A stretch of 64,000 nucleotides of DNA from Streptomyces syringium (GCF_017876625.1 NZ_JAGIOH010000001.1:5105501-5169500); one strand, 5' to 3'. Numbered from the stretch's first letter, positions 33,578 to 42,876 are shown. The notes: generated by a model from the letters alone, not told the origin. Numbers and translations are program-made.

Positions 33578-34507
33578 TCAGGTCGCCGGTGCTCCCGTTA
33601 CTACCGCCGCCACCGTCATGCCCCGGGCGAACGCGCCCTCCTCCGCCAGGGTCGTCAGGCCGTGCAGGGCCTTCGCCACGTACAGCCGTTCCAGGGGGAG
33701 GCCGTGGCGGGTGGTGAAGTCGTCGGCGAAGGCGGTCAGCTCGGGGGTGGTTTTCGCGTAGCCGCCGCCGTGGAAGCGGTCGTCCAGGTGCCAGGCGCCC
33801 CGGCGGGCACCGAAGGCCTCGGTCTGGAGCCGCTCGACCTCCGCTTCGAGGAAGCCGCCCTTGAGTACGGGGAAGCCGATGGCCCGCTGTCCCTCGGCCA
33901 GCCCGGCGGCGAGACCGGCGAGGGTGCCGCCCGTGCCGCAGGCGACCCCGACGACGTCCGCGACGCCCCGCAGCTCGTGGCCGAGCCCGGCACAGCCGCG
34001 TGCGGCCGCGGCGTTGCTGCCGCCCTCGGGGACGACGAGGCAGTCGTCGGCGGTCAGCCCCGCCCGTGCCGTCACCCGGGCGAGTACCTCGGGCTCCGCC
34101 TTCCGGCGGTACGTGGCGCGGTCGACGAACAGCAGCCGCATCCCGTCCGCCGCGCAGCGCGCGAGGGACGGGTTGAGCGGACGGTCCGCCAGCTCGTCGC
34201 CGCGGACGACGCCGACGGTGGCGAGGCCGAGGAGGCGGCCGGCGGCCGCGGTGGCCCTCAGATGGTTGGAGTACGCGCCGCCGAACGTGAACAGCGTGTG
34301 CCGTCCGGACGCGGCGGCGGCCAGGTTCGGCTCCAGCTTCCGCCACTTGTTGCCCGGCAGCTCGGGGTGTATCAGGTCGTCCCGCTTGAGCAGCAGCCGC
34401 AGCCCGCGACGGGCGAACCGCTCGTCCCGCAGCTCTTCGAGCGGGGACGGCAGCCGTGGGTCCAGGGCGGCGAGTGCGGCGGGGCCACGGGGGAGGTCGC
34501 TGGTCAC
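33578..34507 (-). CDS. PLP-dependent ACC deaminase/D-cysteine desulfhydrase-family enzyme
   Basis: 309 residues of the tryptophan-synthase-beta fold: the PLP lysine lies in PGNKWRKLEPN, followed by FGGAYSNHLRATAAA (substrate loop), VPEGGSNAAAARG and CGTGGTLAGLAAGL (phosphate-binding loop). Members cleave D-cysteine or, with particular residues, 1-aminocyclopropane-1-carboxylate; I cannot choose between these from sequence. GTG 34507 is chosen with a G-rich site upstream. Ends against a half-copy of the intergenic repeat; separated by 23 bases from the amidase gene on the same strand. Confidence 0.85.
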   Translation of the reverse strand: MTSDLPRGPAALAALDPRLPSPLEELRDERFARRGLRLLLKRDDLIHPELPGNKWRKLEPNLAAAASGRHTLFTFGGAYSNHLRATAAAGRLLGLATVGVVRGDELADRPLNPSLARCAADGMRLLFVDRATYRRKAEPEVLARVTARAGLTADDCLVVPEGGSNAAAARGCAGLGHELRGVADVVGVACGTGGTLAGLAAGLAEGQRAIGFPVLKGGFLEAEVERLQTEAFGARRGAWHLDDRFHGGGYAKTTPELTAFADDFTTRHGLPLERLYVAKALHGLTTLAEEGAFARGMTVAAVVTGAPAT

Positions 34508-34530
34508 ACCCCCATTGTCACCTCGGGCGG

Positions 34531-35121
34531 CTACTTGAGCCGGTCGCGGATCCGGGCCCGCATCGCGTCCATCGAGAAGCCCTTGGGGTCGATCTTGCCG
34601 AGCCGCCACTCCTTGTGGCCGATCACGGACCGCTCGGTCCACCCGTGGTGCCGGCAGATCGCGGCCGCCGCCCGCTCGATGCCCTCCAGCTGCTCCTCGG
34701 GCCAGGTGTCCCGCCCGTCGCCGAGGTTCACGCACTCGAAGCCGTAGAAGTGGACATTGCCGTCGGTGTCGGCCGCACGGACCGGCGGCAGCCGTTTCTC
34801 GGCGATCACGGCCCGCAGCACGTCACCGTCACCCCGCCCGGCGTGGTTGGTGCGGCCATGGCCGACGAGATGGACCGTGCCGTCGTCGGCGATGACGCCG
34901 TGGCAGAGCGGGCCGGGCAGATCCGCGTGGCCGTTCCAGCACAGCTTCACGCTCTTGGTGGTACCGGTGGTGGCCGTGTGGTGGATCATTACCCCGTGGA
35001 CCGGCCCCCAGGCGCCGTGACCGGCGCGGTTGTGGGTGCGCCAGCCGTCGACCTCTATGACGCGCACGCCTTCCGTTCTGAGTGTTCTGAGAAACGTTCC
35101 CGCGGACATGGGTGAGGCCAT
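34531..35121 (-). CDS. N-acetylmuramoyl-L-alanine amidase (Amidase_2/PGRP type)
   Basis: ATG 35121 has AAGGAGG upstream and gives 196 residues. Zn ligands: GVMIHHTATTG (first His) and a VIGHKEWRLGKIDPKGF segment with the second His and the Lys typical of T7-lysozyme-like amidases. HGRTNHAGRGDGDVL is also conserved. No signal peptide is visible, so it is either exported by another route, phage-derived, or acts after lysis. Short, single-domain. Divergent from the glutaminase gene. Confidence 0.88.
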   Translation of the reverse strand: MASPMSAGTFLRTLRTEGVRVIEVDGWRTHNRAGHGAWGPVHGVMIHHTATTGTTKSVKLCWNGHADLPGPLCHGVIADDGTVHLVGHGRTNHAGRGDGDVLRAVIAEKRLPPVRAADTDGNVHFYGFECVNLGDGRDTWPEEQLEGIERAAAAICRHHGWTERSVIGHKEWRLGKIDPKGFSMDAMRARIRDRLK

Positions 35122-35322
35122 GACCGCCTCCTTGCCGTGTTTATGACGTACGCCGACCGCGCACGACTGAATGACCCCCTTGTACCCAAAAGTTCGCAGC
35201 TGGGCCGGGCGTTCGGATATCGTGCGAGCCGATCCGGCCTCAGGCTGAAAAGCGTGTTGTCGGTACGGGGCGGGGCCGAAACGGACCCGTCCGGGGACGA
35301 CCGGAACAGAAGGCGCGCAGCA

Positions 35323-36234
35323 GTGGACTACCAGGCCGTACTCGAAGAGGTCGCCGACTTCGCGCGCCCGTTGGTCGGCCGCGGGCAGGTGGCCGATTAC
35401 ATTCCGGCCCTGGCGGGGGTGGACACCGGTCACTTCGGGATGGCCGTCGCCGACGTCGACGGCGGTGTCCACGGCGTGGGGGACTGGGAGCGGCCGTTCT
35501 CGGTGCAGTCCATCTCCAAGGCGTTCGGCCTGGCGCTCGTGCTGGCCGAGGGTGGCGAGAAGATCTGGGAGCGGGTCGGCACGGAACCGTCCGGAAACCC
35601 GTTCAACTCCCTGGTGCAGCTCGAATACGAGAACGGTATTCCGCGCAATCCGTTCATCAACGCGGGCGCCCTCGTCGTCACCGACCGGCTCCAGACGCTG
35701 ACCGGGGACGCCAGCACGACGCTGCTGGAGTTCCTGCGTGCGGAGAGCGGCAACCCGTCCGTCTCCTTCGACCCGTCCGTCGCCGCGTCCGAGTCCGAGC
35801 ACGGCGACCGCAACGCGGCCCTCGCGCACTTCATGGCCAGCTACGGCAACCTCGACAACCCCGTGCCGGCTGTTCTGGAGCACTACTTCTGGCAGTGCTC
35901 CATCGAGATGAGCTGCCGCGACCTCGCCCTGGCGGGCGGCTTCCTGGCCCGGCACGGGCTGCGCGCCGACGGCACGCGGCTGCTGCCGCGCCGGGAGGCC
36001 AAGCAGGTCAACGCCGTCATGCTCACCTGCGGGACGTACGACGCGGCCGGCGACTTCGCCTACCGCGTGGGCCTGCCCGGCAAGAGCGGCGTGGGCGGCG
36101 GCATCATCGCGGTGATACCGGGCCGCTGCACGCTGTGCGTCTGGAGCCCCGGCCTCGACACCCGCGGCAATTCGGTCGCGGGCGTGGCGGCGCTGGACCA
36201 CTTCACTACGTTGACCGGATGGTCGGTGTTCTGA
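35323..36234 (+). CDS. glsA: glutaminase A
   Basis: Hydrolyses glutamine to glutamate and ammonia. The serine beta-lactamase-like active site is visible: FSVQSISKAFGLAL (Ser-x-x-Lys), NPFINAGALVV, EMSCRDLALAGGFLARHG, TCGTYDAAGDFAYRVGLPGKSGVGGGI. GTG 35323 yields a 303-residue protein, normal for GlsA; the frame extends upstream to 35137 without family-like sequence. Single-domain, without the STAS or cNMP tails of some relatives. Confidence 0.92.
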   Translation: MDYQAVLEEVADFARPLVGRGQVADYIPALAGVDTGHFGMAVADVDGGVHGVGDWERPFSVQSISKAFGLALVLAEGGEKIWERVGTEPSGNPFNSLVQLEYENGIPRNPFINAGALVVTDRLQTLTGDASTTLLEFLRAESGNPSVSFDPSVAASESEHGDRNAALAHFMASYGNLDNPVPAVLEHYFWQCSIEMSCRDLALAGGFLARHGLRADGTRLLPRREAKQVNAVMLTCGTYDAAGDFAYRVGLPGKSGVGGGIIAVIPGRCTLCVWSPGLDTRGNSVAGVAALDHFTTLTGWSVF

Positions 36235-36309
36235 GGGGGCCGGCGGGGGCAGACGGGCTGGCGGGGTACCCGCCGGTACTCCATCGTTGATCCCGGAGGT
36301 GGTGTCGCC

Positions 36310-36531
36310 ATGGAGCACGAGCTGCGTGCCGAGTACAAGGACGGAAGCACCCCGCGGGACCCGGACGCCGAGGTCAAGGCCTGGCACATGGTCCGGCAGG
36401 AGGGCACGACCGCCATGTGCGGGCGCGAGCTGGAACCCGGCTCGGCCACCCGGTCGGCCGACGACTGGGGTACGTCCGGGCTGCCGCTGTGCCATTCCTG
36501 CGGGGCGCTGTTCCTGCGCGAGACGCCTTAG
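36310..36531 (+). CDS. small CxxC protein (73 aa)
   Basis: ATG 36310 follows GGAGGTGG. A short protein with MVRQEGTTAMCGRELEPG and LPLCHSCGALFL, three Cys plus His that could bind one zinc. Such proteins are common in Streptomyces without assigned role. It sits between glutaminase and a copy of the palindromic repeat. Confidence 0.65.
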   Translation: MEHELRAEYKDGSTPRDPDAEVKAWHMVRQEGTTAMCGRELEPGSATRSADDWGTSGLPLCHSCGALFLRETP

Positions 36532-36560
36532 CCGTCCGGTTTCGGCTGCAAGCGGTCCTT

Positions 36561-36612
36561 GCCGCCTGCGGCGGTAGCGCCCTTCGGGCGCGTCCTCAAA
36601 CGCCGGACGGGC
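36561..36612. repeat. half-copy of palindromic intergenic repeat
   Basis: Contains mini-hairpins GCCGCCTGCGGCGG and GCGCCCTTCGGGCGC, then CGTCCTCAAACGCCGGACGGGC. Located between the convergent ends of the CxxC gene and the ketosynthase gene. Confidence 0.75.
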
Positions 36613-36624
36613 TCAATGTGGCCG

Positions 36625-37563
36625 CTACGGGCAGCGGATGACCTGACCGGCGTACGACAGGTTGCCGCCGAAGCCGAACAGCAGGACGGGCGCGCCCGAG
36701 GTGATCTCGCCGCGCTCCACCAGCTTGGACAGGGCGAGCGGGATGCTCGCGGCCGAGGTGTTGCCGGACTCGGTCACATCGGTGGCGATCACCGCGTTGA
36801 CCGCGCCGATCTTCCGCGCGACCGGCTCGATGATCCGCAGATTGGCCTGGTGCAGGACCACCGCCGCCAGCTCCTCCGGCGCGACCCCGGCCCGCTCGCA
36901 CACCTTCCGGGCGATCGGCGGCAGCTGCGTCGTGGCCCAGCGGTAGACGGACTGGCCCTCCTGGGCGAACCGGGAGGGCGTGCCCTCGATCCGGACGGCG
37001 TGCCCCATCTCGGGCACCGAGCCCCAGACCACCGGGCCGATGCCCGGCTCCGCGGCGGCGGTCACCACGGCCGCGCCCGCGCCGTCGCCGACCAGGACGC
37101 AGGTGGTGCGGTCGGTCCAGTCCGCCACGTCGGTGAACTTCTCGACCCCGACGACCAGGGCGTTGACCGCGGACCCGGCGCGGATGGCGTGGTCGGCGGT
37201 GGCCAGGGCGTGCGGGAAGCCGGCGCAGACGACGTTGATGTCCATGACGGCGGGCGCGGCGAGTCCCAGCCGGGCGGCGACGCGGGCGGCCGTGTTCGGG
37301 CTGCGGTCCACGGCGGTGCAGGTGGCGACGAGCACCAGGTCGATGTCCGCGGCGTCGAGACCGCTGTTCGCGAGGGCCTTGGCCGCGGCCTCGGCGGCCA
37401 TCGAGGCGACGCTCTCGTCGGGCTCGGCGATCCGGCGGGTGCGGATGCCGACGCGGGAGCGGATCCATTCGTCGCTGGTGTCGACCATGGCGGCCAGGTC
37501 GTCGTTGGTCAGCACCCTGGCGGGCTGGTAGTGGCCGAGGGCGAGTACGCGTGACCCGGTCAT
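36625..37563 (-). CDS. FabH-like 3-oxoacyl-ACP synthase III
   Basis: 312 residues, ATG 37563 with AGGAGGA upstream. The KASIII triad is present: C113 in INVVCAGFPHAL, His in VLHQANLRII and Asn in TESGNTSAAS. TSDEWIRSRVGIRTRR is the conserved N-terminal segment. It is not in the fab operon, so it is a secondary FabH; in Streptomyces such enzymes can start fatty-acid-like chains with unusual acyl-CoAs or act in specialised metabolism. No biosynthetic neighbours here. Confidence 0.88.
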   Translation of the reverse strand: MTGSRVLALGHYQPARVLTNDDLAAMVDTSDEWIRSRVGIRTRRIAEPDESVASMAAEAAAKALANSGLDAADIDLVLVATCTAVDRSPNTAARVAARLGLAAPAVMDINVVCAGFPHALATADHAIRAGSAVNALVVGVEKFTDVADWTDRTTCVLVGDGAGAAVVTAAAEPGIGPVVWGSVPEMGHAVRIEGTPSRFAQEGQSVYRWATTQLPPIARKVCERAGVAPEELAAVVLHQANLRIIEPVARKIGAVNAVIATDVTESGNTSAASIPLALSKLVERGEITSGAPVLLFGFGGNLSYAGQVIRCP

Positions 37564-37673
37564 CGGTCCTCCTGCGCGAGCGACGGTAGTACGGATGACA
37601 CAGTCTTGACGCTGGAGCGTTGCCGACGGGTGTGTGATCCGCCAATGTTCTGACGAGATAACTGGCACAACCG

Positions 37674-37707
37674 GCAGGGCCCGGCCGTGTATGCGGCCGG
37701 GCCCTGC
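37674..37707 (-). terminator. terminator downstream of alkaline phosphatase gene
   Basis: A perfect 14-base inverted repeat (37674-37687 with 37694-37707), six-base loop, 40 bases past the phosphatase stop and upstream of the ketosynthase start. Confidence 0.85.
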
Positions 37708-37748
37708 GGTGGTGTCCGGATCGTTGTGCGAACCGTTACCGGACGGTG

Positions 37749-39125
37749 TCAGCGCAGCGAGAGCGCCGTGCGGATGGTGCCGAAGAGCTGGGTCTGGTCG
37801 GTGACGCCGAGGACACGGTGGGCCTGCGGGCCCTGGGCCGCGATGCGGACCTGGGTGCCGGTGTGCTCCTGCGCCTCGCCCGGGGTGTTGGTCGAGTAGT
37901 TCACCTTGAGCTGCTGCCCCTCGTTGGTGACGAGGGTGGAGGACAGCCCGGGCGGGGTGGCCTCCAGCGGCACGATCTGGCTGGTGTGACCGTGGTCGGC
38001 GGTGGTGACGACCAGGGTGTCGGGGTGCTTCGCGGCGTACGCGCGGGCGACCTTCACCGCGCGGTCGAGGGCCGCGGTCTCGCCGATCTGGCCGCAGGGG
38101 TCGGCGGCATGGTCACGCTTGTCGATCGAGGCGCCCTCGACCTGGAGGAAGAAGCCGGGCTTCTTGCCCTTGCCGCTCTGCTTGGCCTCCAGCAGCTGGA
38201 GCGCCTTGCGGGTCTGCTCGTCCAGGCTCGGCGTACCGGCCTTGCGCTCGGGGTTGTTCGTCACACAGCGCTGCGGCTCGGTTCCACCCCGGGCGGCGGC
38301 CTTGCCGGTCCACTCGACGGGGACGTTGCCGGGGGCGAAGAGACCGAGGACGGGCTTGCCGGCGCGGGCGTTCTTCAGGCCCTTGTCGTCGGTGACGACC
38401 TGGTAGCCGAGCTTCTTGGCCTGCTCGGTGACCGTCAGCCCCTTGTGGCGGCCCTCGGTGATCTTCTGGTCGAAGCGGGCCTTGCCGCCGCCCAGCAGCA
38501 CGTCCACCTTGTGGTTCACGCTCTGCTCGGCGATCGAGCCCGGGCCGCCCTTGGCGATCGTGTCGTTCGGGCACGCCTTCATGTCGGCCGGACCCGCGCA
38601 GCTGCGGTCGGTGGCGTGCGAGGCGAGGACCGCGGGGGTGGCGTCGGTCAGCTCGGCGGTGGTGACGCTGCCGGTGGCGAGGCCGTTGCGCTGGGCCAGC
38701 TCCAGGATCGTCGTCATGGGCTTGTCCGTGCCGGGCGTCTTGGATATCCGGCCGTTGACGGTCTTCTGCCCGGTCGCCCAGCCGGTGCCGCTGGCCGCGG
38801 AGTCGGTGACGTAGTCCGGCTTGCCGTTCTTGTCGACGGAGTACGTGGTGTACGTGCCGGTCATCGGGAACTTGTCCATGTTCAGTCGGCCGGCCGCGCC
38901 CACGGTGTAGTCACGGGCCAGGGTGATCTCCGAGTCGCCCATGCCGTCACCGATGAGCAGGATGACGTTCTTGGCCTTCTGCTTGCCGCTCTGGGCGGCG
39001 ATCGGCGACCGGGTGTCCGACGTGTCGTCCGGCCCGGCGGCGGCGGTGGCCGGCACCGCGACACCGGCGACGAGCAGTGCGGCGGCGCTCCAGGCGAGAC
39101 GGCGCCGGTACGGACGAGAACCCAT
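37749..39125 (-). CDS. phoA: secreted alkaline phosphatase (PhoA type)
   Basis: 458 residues with an Arg-rich signal (SRPYRRRLAWSAAALLVAG) that could be Sec or Tat dependent, cleavage near ATAAA. The metal and nucleophile motifs are clear: LLIGDGMGDSE with D60, and the Ser nucleophile S109 in TDSAASGTGWATG. DKRDHAADPC, VTTADHGHTSQ and a C-terminal EHTGTQV supply zinc ligands. Releases phosphate from esters in the medium; expected to be under PhoP control, but no convincing full pho box was found in the 100 bases upstream (a single TTCACCTGG-type element only). Confidence 0.92.
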   Translation of the reverse strand: MGSRPYRRRLAWSAAALLVAGVAVPATAAAGPDDTSDTRSPIAAQSGKQKAKNVILLIGDGMGDSEITLARDYTVGAAGRLNMDKFPMTGTYTTYSVDKNGKPDYVTDSAASGTGWATGQKTVNGRISKTPGTDKPMTTILELAQRNGLATGSVTTAELTDATPAVLASHATDRSCAGPADMKACPNDTIAKGGPGSIAEQSVNHKVDVLLGGGKARFDQKITEGRHKGLTVTEQAKKLGYQVVTDDKGLKNARAGKPVLGLFAPGNVPVEWTGKAAARGGTEPQRCVTNNPERKAGTPSLDEQTRKALQLLEAKQSGKGKKPGFFLQVEGASIDKRDHAADPCGQIGETAALDRAVKVARAYAAKHPDTLVVTTADHGHTSQIVPLEATPPGLSSTLVTNEGQQLKVNYSTNTPGEAQEHTGTQVRIAAQGPQAHRVLGVTDQTQLFGTIRTALSLR

Positions 39126-39221
39126 GGTTTTTCCTCCTAGCTGCGCCGGGCGGGACTGCCCGGCGGAAGGAAGCTCACCAGGGGCGGGTGTACCGGAGGG
39201 GACGCCCAGGTGAAGTGAAGA

Positions 39222-39452
39222 TCACCGGCGGCTGTCGGCGGGGCTCCCGGGGGCGGCGGCGGGCTCACCGGACGCATCGGTTCCGGGGGTCTCGGCCCCA
39301 TCGGACCGCATCGCCCTGGCCTCGCTCTTGAGGATGCGCATGGACTTGCCGAGCGCGCGGGCGGTGTCCGGCAGCTTCTTGGAGCCGAACAGGACCACCA
39401 CCGCGAGGACGACGACGAGTATGTGCCAGGGCTCCAGGGCGTTGCGCAGCAT
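39222..39452 (-). CDS. tatA: TatA-family translocase subunit
   Basis: 76 residues: MLRNALEPWHILVVVLAVVVLFGSKKLPDTARALGKSMRI is the single membrane span, FGSKKLP hinge and amphipathic helix of TatA/E proteins. The acidic, Pro/Ala-rich tail is variable. Forms the pore-like element of the twin-arginine pathway. No tatB or tatC nearby, so it is a stand-alone copy, perhaps a second TatA of the genome. The divergent LCP gene begins 160 bases away. Confidence 0.9.
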   Translation of the reverse strand: MLRNALEPWHILVVVLAVVVLFGSKKLPDTARALGKSMRILKSEARAMRSDGAETPGTDASGEPAAAPGSPADSRR

Positions 39453-39611
39453 CGGCGGCCCGCCTTCCTTGTGCGTCATATGGACGGAGATATGCAGAGA
39501 ATCCGCCCTCACCATACTTGCTAGATTGCGCAACTGGACAACCAAAAGGCCCGGTGGGCCGTCTAGCTCGGTGAACCAGTACGGACCGGGGGAGTGGATG
39601 AGGGCACGGAT

Positions 39612-41093
39612 ATGACGGGCACCCGAGGCAAGCCGACGCACCGGACGCGGAGGGTCACCTCCGTGGGGGTGGCGTTCCTGGTACTGCTGGCCGCGGGTGT
39701 CGGGTGGCTCTACGTCCGGCTGAACGGCAACATCGACGTGTTCGACGCCGACGGCCTGGCCCGCGACCGGCCCGGCGCCGGCGCGTCCGGGCAGAACGTG
39801 CTCGTCATCGGCTCGGACTCGCGCTCCGGCGGCAACAGCGGGCTCGGCGGCGGGGAGGGCGACGTGGGCCGCTCGGACACGGCGTTCCTGCTGCACGTCT
39901 ACGGCGACCGCGAGCACGCCGTCGCCGTCTCCATCCCCCGCGACACCCTGGTGGACATCCCGCCGTGCAAGCTGCCCGACGGCAGTTGGACGGCGCCCCG
40001 TACCAACGCGATGTTCAACTCCGCCTTCTCCGTGGGGGAGTCGGCCAAGGGCAACCCCGCCTGCACCCAGAACACCGTCGAGAAACTCACCGGGCTGCGC
40101 GTGGACCACACCGTCGTCGTCGACTTCGAGGGATTCTCCGCGATGACCTCCGCGGTCGGCGGCGTCCAGGTGTGCGTGCCGAAGGACGTCTACGAGGGCG
40201 ACCTCAATCCGAACCGCGGCGCCCGCGGCGAACTGCTCTTCCACAAGGGCTCGCAGAGCGTCTCCGGGCAGAAGGCGCTGGACTACGTGCGGGTGCGGCA
40301 CGGCATCGGCGACGGCTCCGACATCGGCCGCATCCAGCGGCAGCAGGCGTTCGTCGCCGCCATGATCAAGAAGGTGCGGTCCCAGGGCTTCAGCCCCGGC
40401 ACGCTGCTGCCGCTGGCGGACGCGGCCACCAAGTCGATGACCGTCGACCCCGGGCTCGGCTCGGCCGACAAACTGCTCTCCTTCGCGATGTCGCTGAAGA
40501 AGATCGACCTGCACGACACCAAGTTCATCACCGTGCCCTGGCGCTACGCGGGCAACCGCGTCGCCCTCGTCCAGCCCGAGGCCGACGCGCTGTGGGCCTC
40601 GCTGCGGGCCGACCGCACGCTCGACGGCAAGGACGCGGAGAAGAAGCAGGCGGGCGGCAAGTCCGGGGCGCCGGGGCCGTCCCCCTCGCAGCCGGTCTCG
40701 GGCGGGGGCGCCAGTGTCTCCGTCGCCAACGGCACCACCGTCGACGGCCTCGCCGCCCGCGCGGCCGCCTCGCTCAAGGAGCACGGCTTCACCGTCGCCG
40801 ACACCTCCACCGCCCGCGCCCGGGACCAGCGCGTCACCGTGATCGAGTTCGGCCCGGGCGAGGCCGGGCACGCGCGGGACCTGGCCCGGCTCTTCCCCGG
40901 CGCGTTCCTCCGGGGGACGTCCCTCAAGGGCCTCTCGGTCACCGTCGGGCACGACTTCGCCGCAGCGCCCAGCGGACCGCCCGCCGTCGCGGCGGCCCCC
41001 GCCGGGGCGGCGCCCGGCCCGGTGCCCTCCGACGTCGCCGGTACCGCGCGGTCGGCCGACGACGACCCGTGCGCCAACCTCTCGTATGGCTGA
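39612..41093 (+). CDS. LCP-family (LytR-CpsA-Psr) protein
   Basis: One N-terminal membrane segment (SVGVAFLVLLAAGVGWLYV) and an extracytoplasmic LCP domain: VLVIGSDSRSGG, GRSDTAFLLHVY, AVSIPRDTLVDIP and DYVRVRHGIGDGSDIGRIQRQQ, with the Arg/Asp residues that bind polyprenyl pyrophosphate. A LytR_C domain follows (SVANGTTVDGLAARAAASLKEHGF). These enzymes ligate wall polymers (teichoic-acid-like or capsular) to peptidoglycan. ATG 39612 is preferred for its GAGGG site; GTG 39594 is possible. The C-terminal 60 residues are Ala/Pro-rich. Confidence 0.9.
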   Translation: MTGTRGKPTHRTRRVTSVGVAFLVLLAAGVGWLYVRLNGNIDVFDADGLARDRPGAGASGQNVLVIGSDSRSGGNSGLGGGEGDVGRSDTAFLLHVYGDREHAVAVSIPRDTLVDIPPCKLPDGSWTAPRTNAMFNSAFSVGESAKGNPACTQNTVEKLTGLRVDHTVVVDFEGFSAMTSAVGGVQVCVPKDVYEGDLNPNRGARGELLFHKGSQSVSGQKALDYVRVRHGIGDGSDIGRIQRQQAFVAAMIKKVRSQGFSPGTLLPLADAATKSMTVDPGLGSADKLLSFAMSLKKIDLHDTKFITVPWRYAGNRVALVQPEADALWASLRADRTLDGKDAEKKQAGGKSGAPGPSPSQPVSGGGASVSVANGTTVDGLAARAAASLKEHGFTVADTSTARARDQRVTVIEFGPGEAGHARDLARLFPGAFLRGTSLKGLSVTVGHDFAAAPSGPPAVAAAPAGAAPGPVPSDVAGTARSADDDPCANLSYG

Positions 41094-41305
41094 CGGCGGC
41101 GGGGGCATACGCGGGCCGGAGGCCCGGGGGGAACAGAGCGCCCGTTTGATCCGTTTTCGTGGTAGACGCTGAGTGAGCCGACGCCTATGCGAAGTGTGCC
41201 CGATCCGTAGAAGTGTGTCCGATCCGTACGTGATGAGTGCCAGTGAGTAATTGCCGTACAGCCCGTCTCTCCCGTGCTCCGCTCTCTCGTCCGAGGAGAA
41301 CCGCC

Positions 41306-42655
41306 ATGTCCGCCACCCCACGGGCGCTGCCCAGGCCGCTGCTGGCCCTGCTCGTCGCCCTCCTCGCGTTGGCCGGTACGGGACTCTTCGCCCCGGCGGT
41401 GCACGCCGCCACGGGAGTGGACACCGTGGCGGAGGCCCTGAAGAAGAGCCCGGTCTATGTCGACCCCCGGGTGTCCGCGCAGCTCCCGGCGGCCGACGCC
41501 GATGCACTGGCGAAGAAGATCAAGGACGCGGACAAGCCGGTCTTCGTCGCGGTCCTGCCGGACAACGCGGACTTCCCCCGGGCCACCGTCATCCAGGACC
41601 TGCGGACCAAGGTCGGCATCGCCGGCGTCTACGCCGTCCACCTCGGTGACAAGGCCTTCAGCGCCAAGGCCGACCGTTCGGTGATGTCCGGCAACGCCGT
41701 CACCAACCTCGTCGGATCCGTCCAGCGGTCCGGCGGTGACACCGCGACCATGCTGAACGGCTTCGTCGACCAGGCCGACCGGGTGGCCAGGGGCCACGCG
41801 CCCGACGCCTGGGGCGCCGGATCCGACGGCGTCGACACGGGCGGGCTGATCACGGGCGGCGCGGTCGTCGTCGCCGGCGGCGCGGGCGCGTACGCCCTCT
41901 ACCGGCGGAACAAGAAGCGGAGGGAGGCCCGCGAGCGCGCGGAGCTCGACGCCCTGCGCGTCGTGGTCGACGAGGACATCACCGCCTTCGGCGAGGAACT
42001 GGACCGGCTCGACTTCTCCCCCGGCGAGACCGGTGCCGACGACGCGATGCGCGCCGACTACGAGCGGGCCCTCGACGCGTACGAGGACGCCAAGTCGAAG
42101 ATGGCGGCGGCGGAGAAACCGCAGGACGTCAAGGGCGTCACCGAGTCCCTGGACAACGGCCGCTTCGCCCTGGCCACCCTCGCCGCGCGCCGCACCGGCG
42201 CCCCGCTGCCCGAACGCCGCATGCCCTGCTTCTTCGACCCGCGCCACGGCCCGTCCGTCTCCGACGTCGAGTGGGCGCCCCCGGGCGGCGCGACCCGGAC
42301 CGTACCGGCGTGCGCCGCCGACGCGGCCCGGCTCGCCGACGGCGAGGAACCGATGTCCCGCACGGTCCAGACCGCGAACGGCCCCCAGCCGTACTGGAAC
42401 GCGGGCCCCGCCTACGCCCCCTGGGCGGGCGGATACTTCGGCGGCGGACTGCTGCCGGGCCTGCTCATGGGCACGATGCTCGGCAGCATGATGAGCGGCC
42501 CCGCGTACGCGTCCTCCGGCGAGGGCGGCGGCGGGCCGGAAGGCGGCGACTACACCGGCTCGGACTACAACCCGGACGACTTCAGTGGTGGTTTCGGGGA
42601 CGGTGGCGGCGGTGGCTTCGGGGACGGAGGCGGCTTCGGCGGCGGCGACTTCTGA
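41306..42655 (+). CDS. membrane-anchored protein with Gly-rich tail
   Basis: ATG 41306 has GAGGAG 7 bases upstream. Signal peptide (PLLALLVALLALAGTGLF, cleavage near VHAA), a TPM-like extracellular region of about 160 residues (VYVDPRVSAQLPAADADALAKKI), a membrane segment (GGLITGGAVVVAGGAGAYAL), a charged cytoplasmic helical domain and a C-terminal GGGGGFGDGGGFGGGDF tail. The layout recalls TPM-domain/YgcG-like membrane proteins with Gly-rich C-termini. Function unknown. Ends at a 50-base palindrome. Confidence 0.75.
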   Translation: MSATPRALPRPLLALLVALLALAGTGLFAPAVHAATGVDTVAEALKKSPVYVDPRVSAQLPAADADALAKKIKDADKPVFVAVLPDNADFPRATVIQDLRTKVGIAGVYAVHLGDKAFSAKADRSVMSGNAVTNLVGSVQRSGGDTATMLNGFVDQADRVARGHAPDAWGAGSDGVDTGGLITGGAVVVAGGAGAYALYRRNKKRREARERAELDALRVVVDEDITAFGEELDRLDFSPGETGADDAMRADYERALDAYEDAKSKMAAAEKPQDVKGVTESLDNGRFALATLAARRTGAPLPERRMPCFFDPRHGPSVSDVEWAPPGGATRTVPACAADAARLADGEEPMSRTVQTANGPQPYWNAGPAYAPWAGGYFGGGLLPGLLMGTMLGSMMSGPAYASSGEGGGGPEGGDYTGSDYNPDDFSGGFGDGGGGGFGDGGGFGGGDF

Positions 42656-42687
42656 CCTCCGGTCGGGTCTGTCAGCGGGCGCGTTTT

Positions 42688-42737
42688 GCCGGACGGGCTG
42701 GTTGTGGCTGAGCTCAGCCACAACCAGCCCGTCCGGC
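42688..42737. repeat. 50-base perfect palindrome, full repeat copy
   Basis: Left arm 42688-42712 and right arm 42713-42737 are exact reverse complements (25 bases each, no loop). Outer part is the GCCGGACGGGC arm, inner part TGGCTGAGCTCAGCCA. Lies 32 bases past a stop codon and probably terminates transcription from both sides. Confidence 0.95.
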
Positions 42738-42829
42738 GATTGTGGACACCGCCGCGCAGCGGTGGTGCGCCCGCCACAGCCCGCAGGTATCGACGCATTG
42801 AGGATCGGCTGCGAGCCGTCTGACCGCCT

Positions 42830-42876
42830 GCGGCGGTGGGCGCCCTGCGGGCGCGTCCTCAAACGCCGGACGGGCT
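42830..42876. repeat. half-copy of the repeat overlapping the ATPase 3' end
   Basis: GCGGCGG and GCGCCCTGCGGGCGC hairpin elements followed by CGTCCTCAAACGCCGGACGGGC. The P-type ATPase stop (42859-42861) lies inside it, so its last residues SPSGV are repeat-encoded. Confidence 0.8.

Noticed and set aside
39125..39221. pho box upstream of the alkaline phosphatase
   Set aside because: Only one TTCACC-type element is present; the required second direct repeat is not visible.
39077..39331. 84-residue plus-strand ORF between phosphatase and tatA
   Set aside because: Arg-rich shadow frame crossing two genes' starts and ends.
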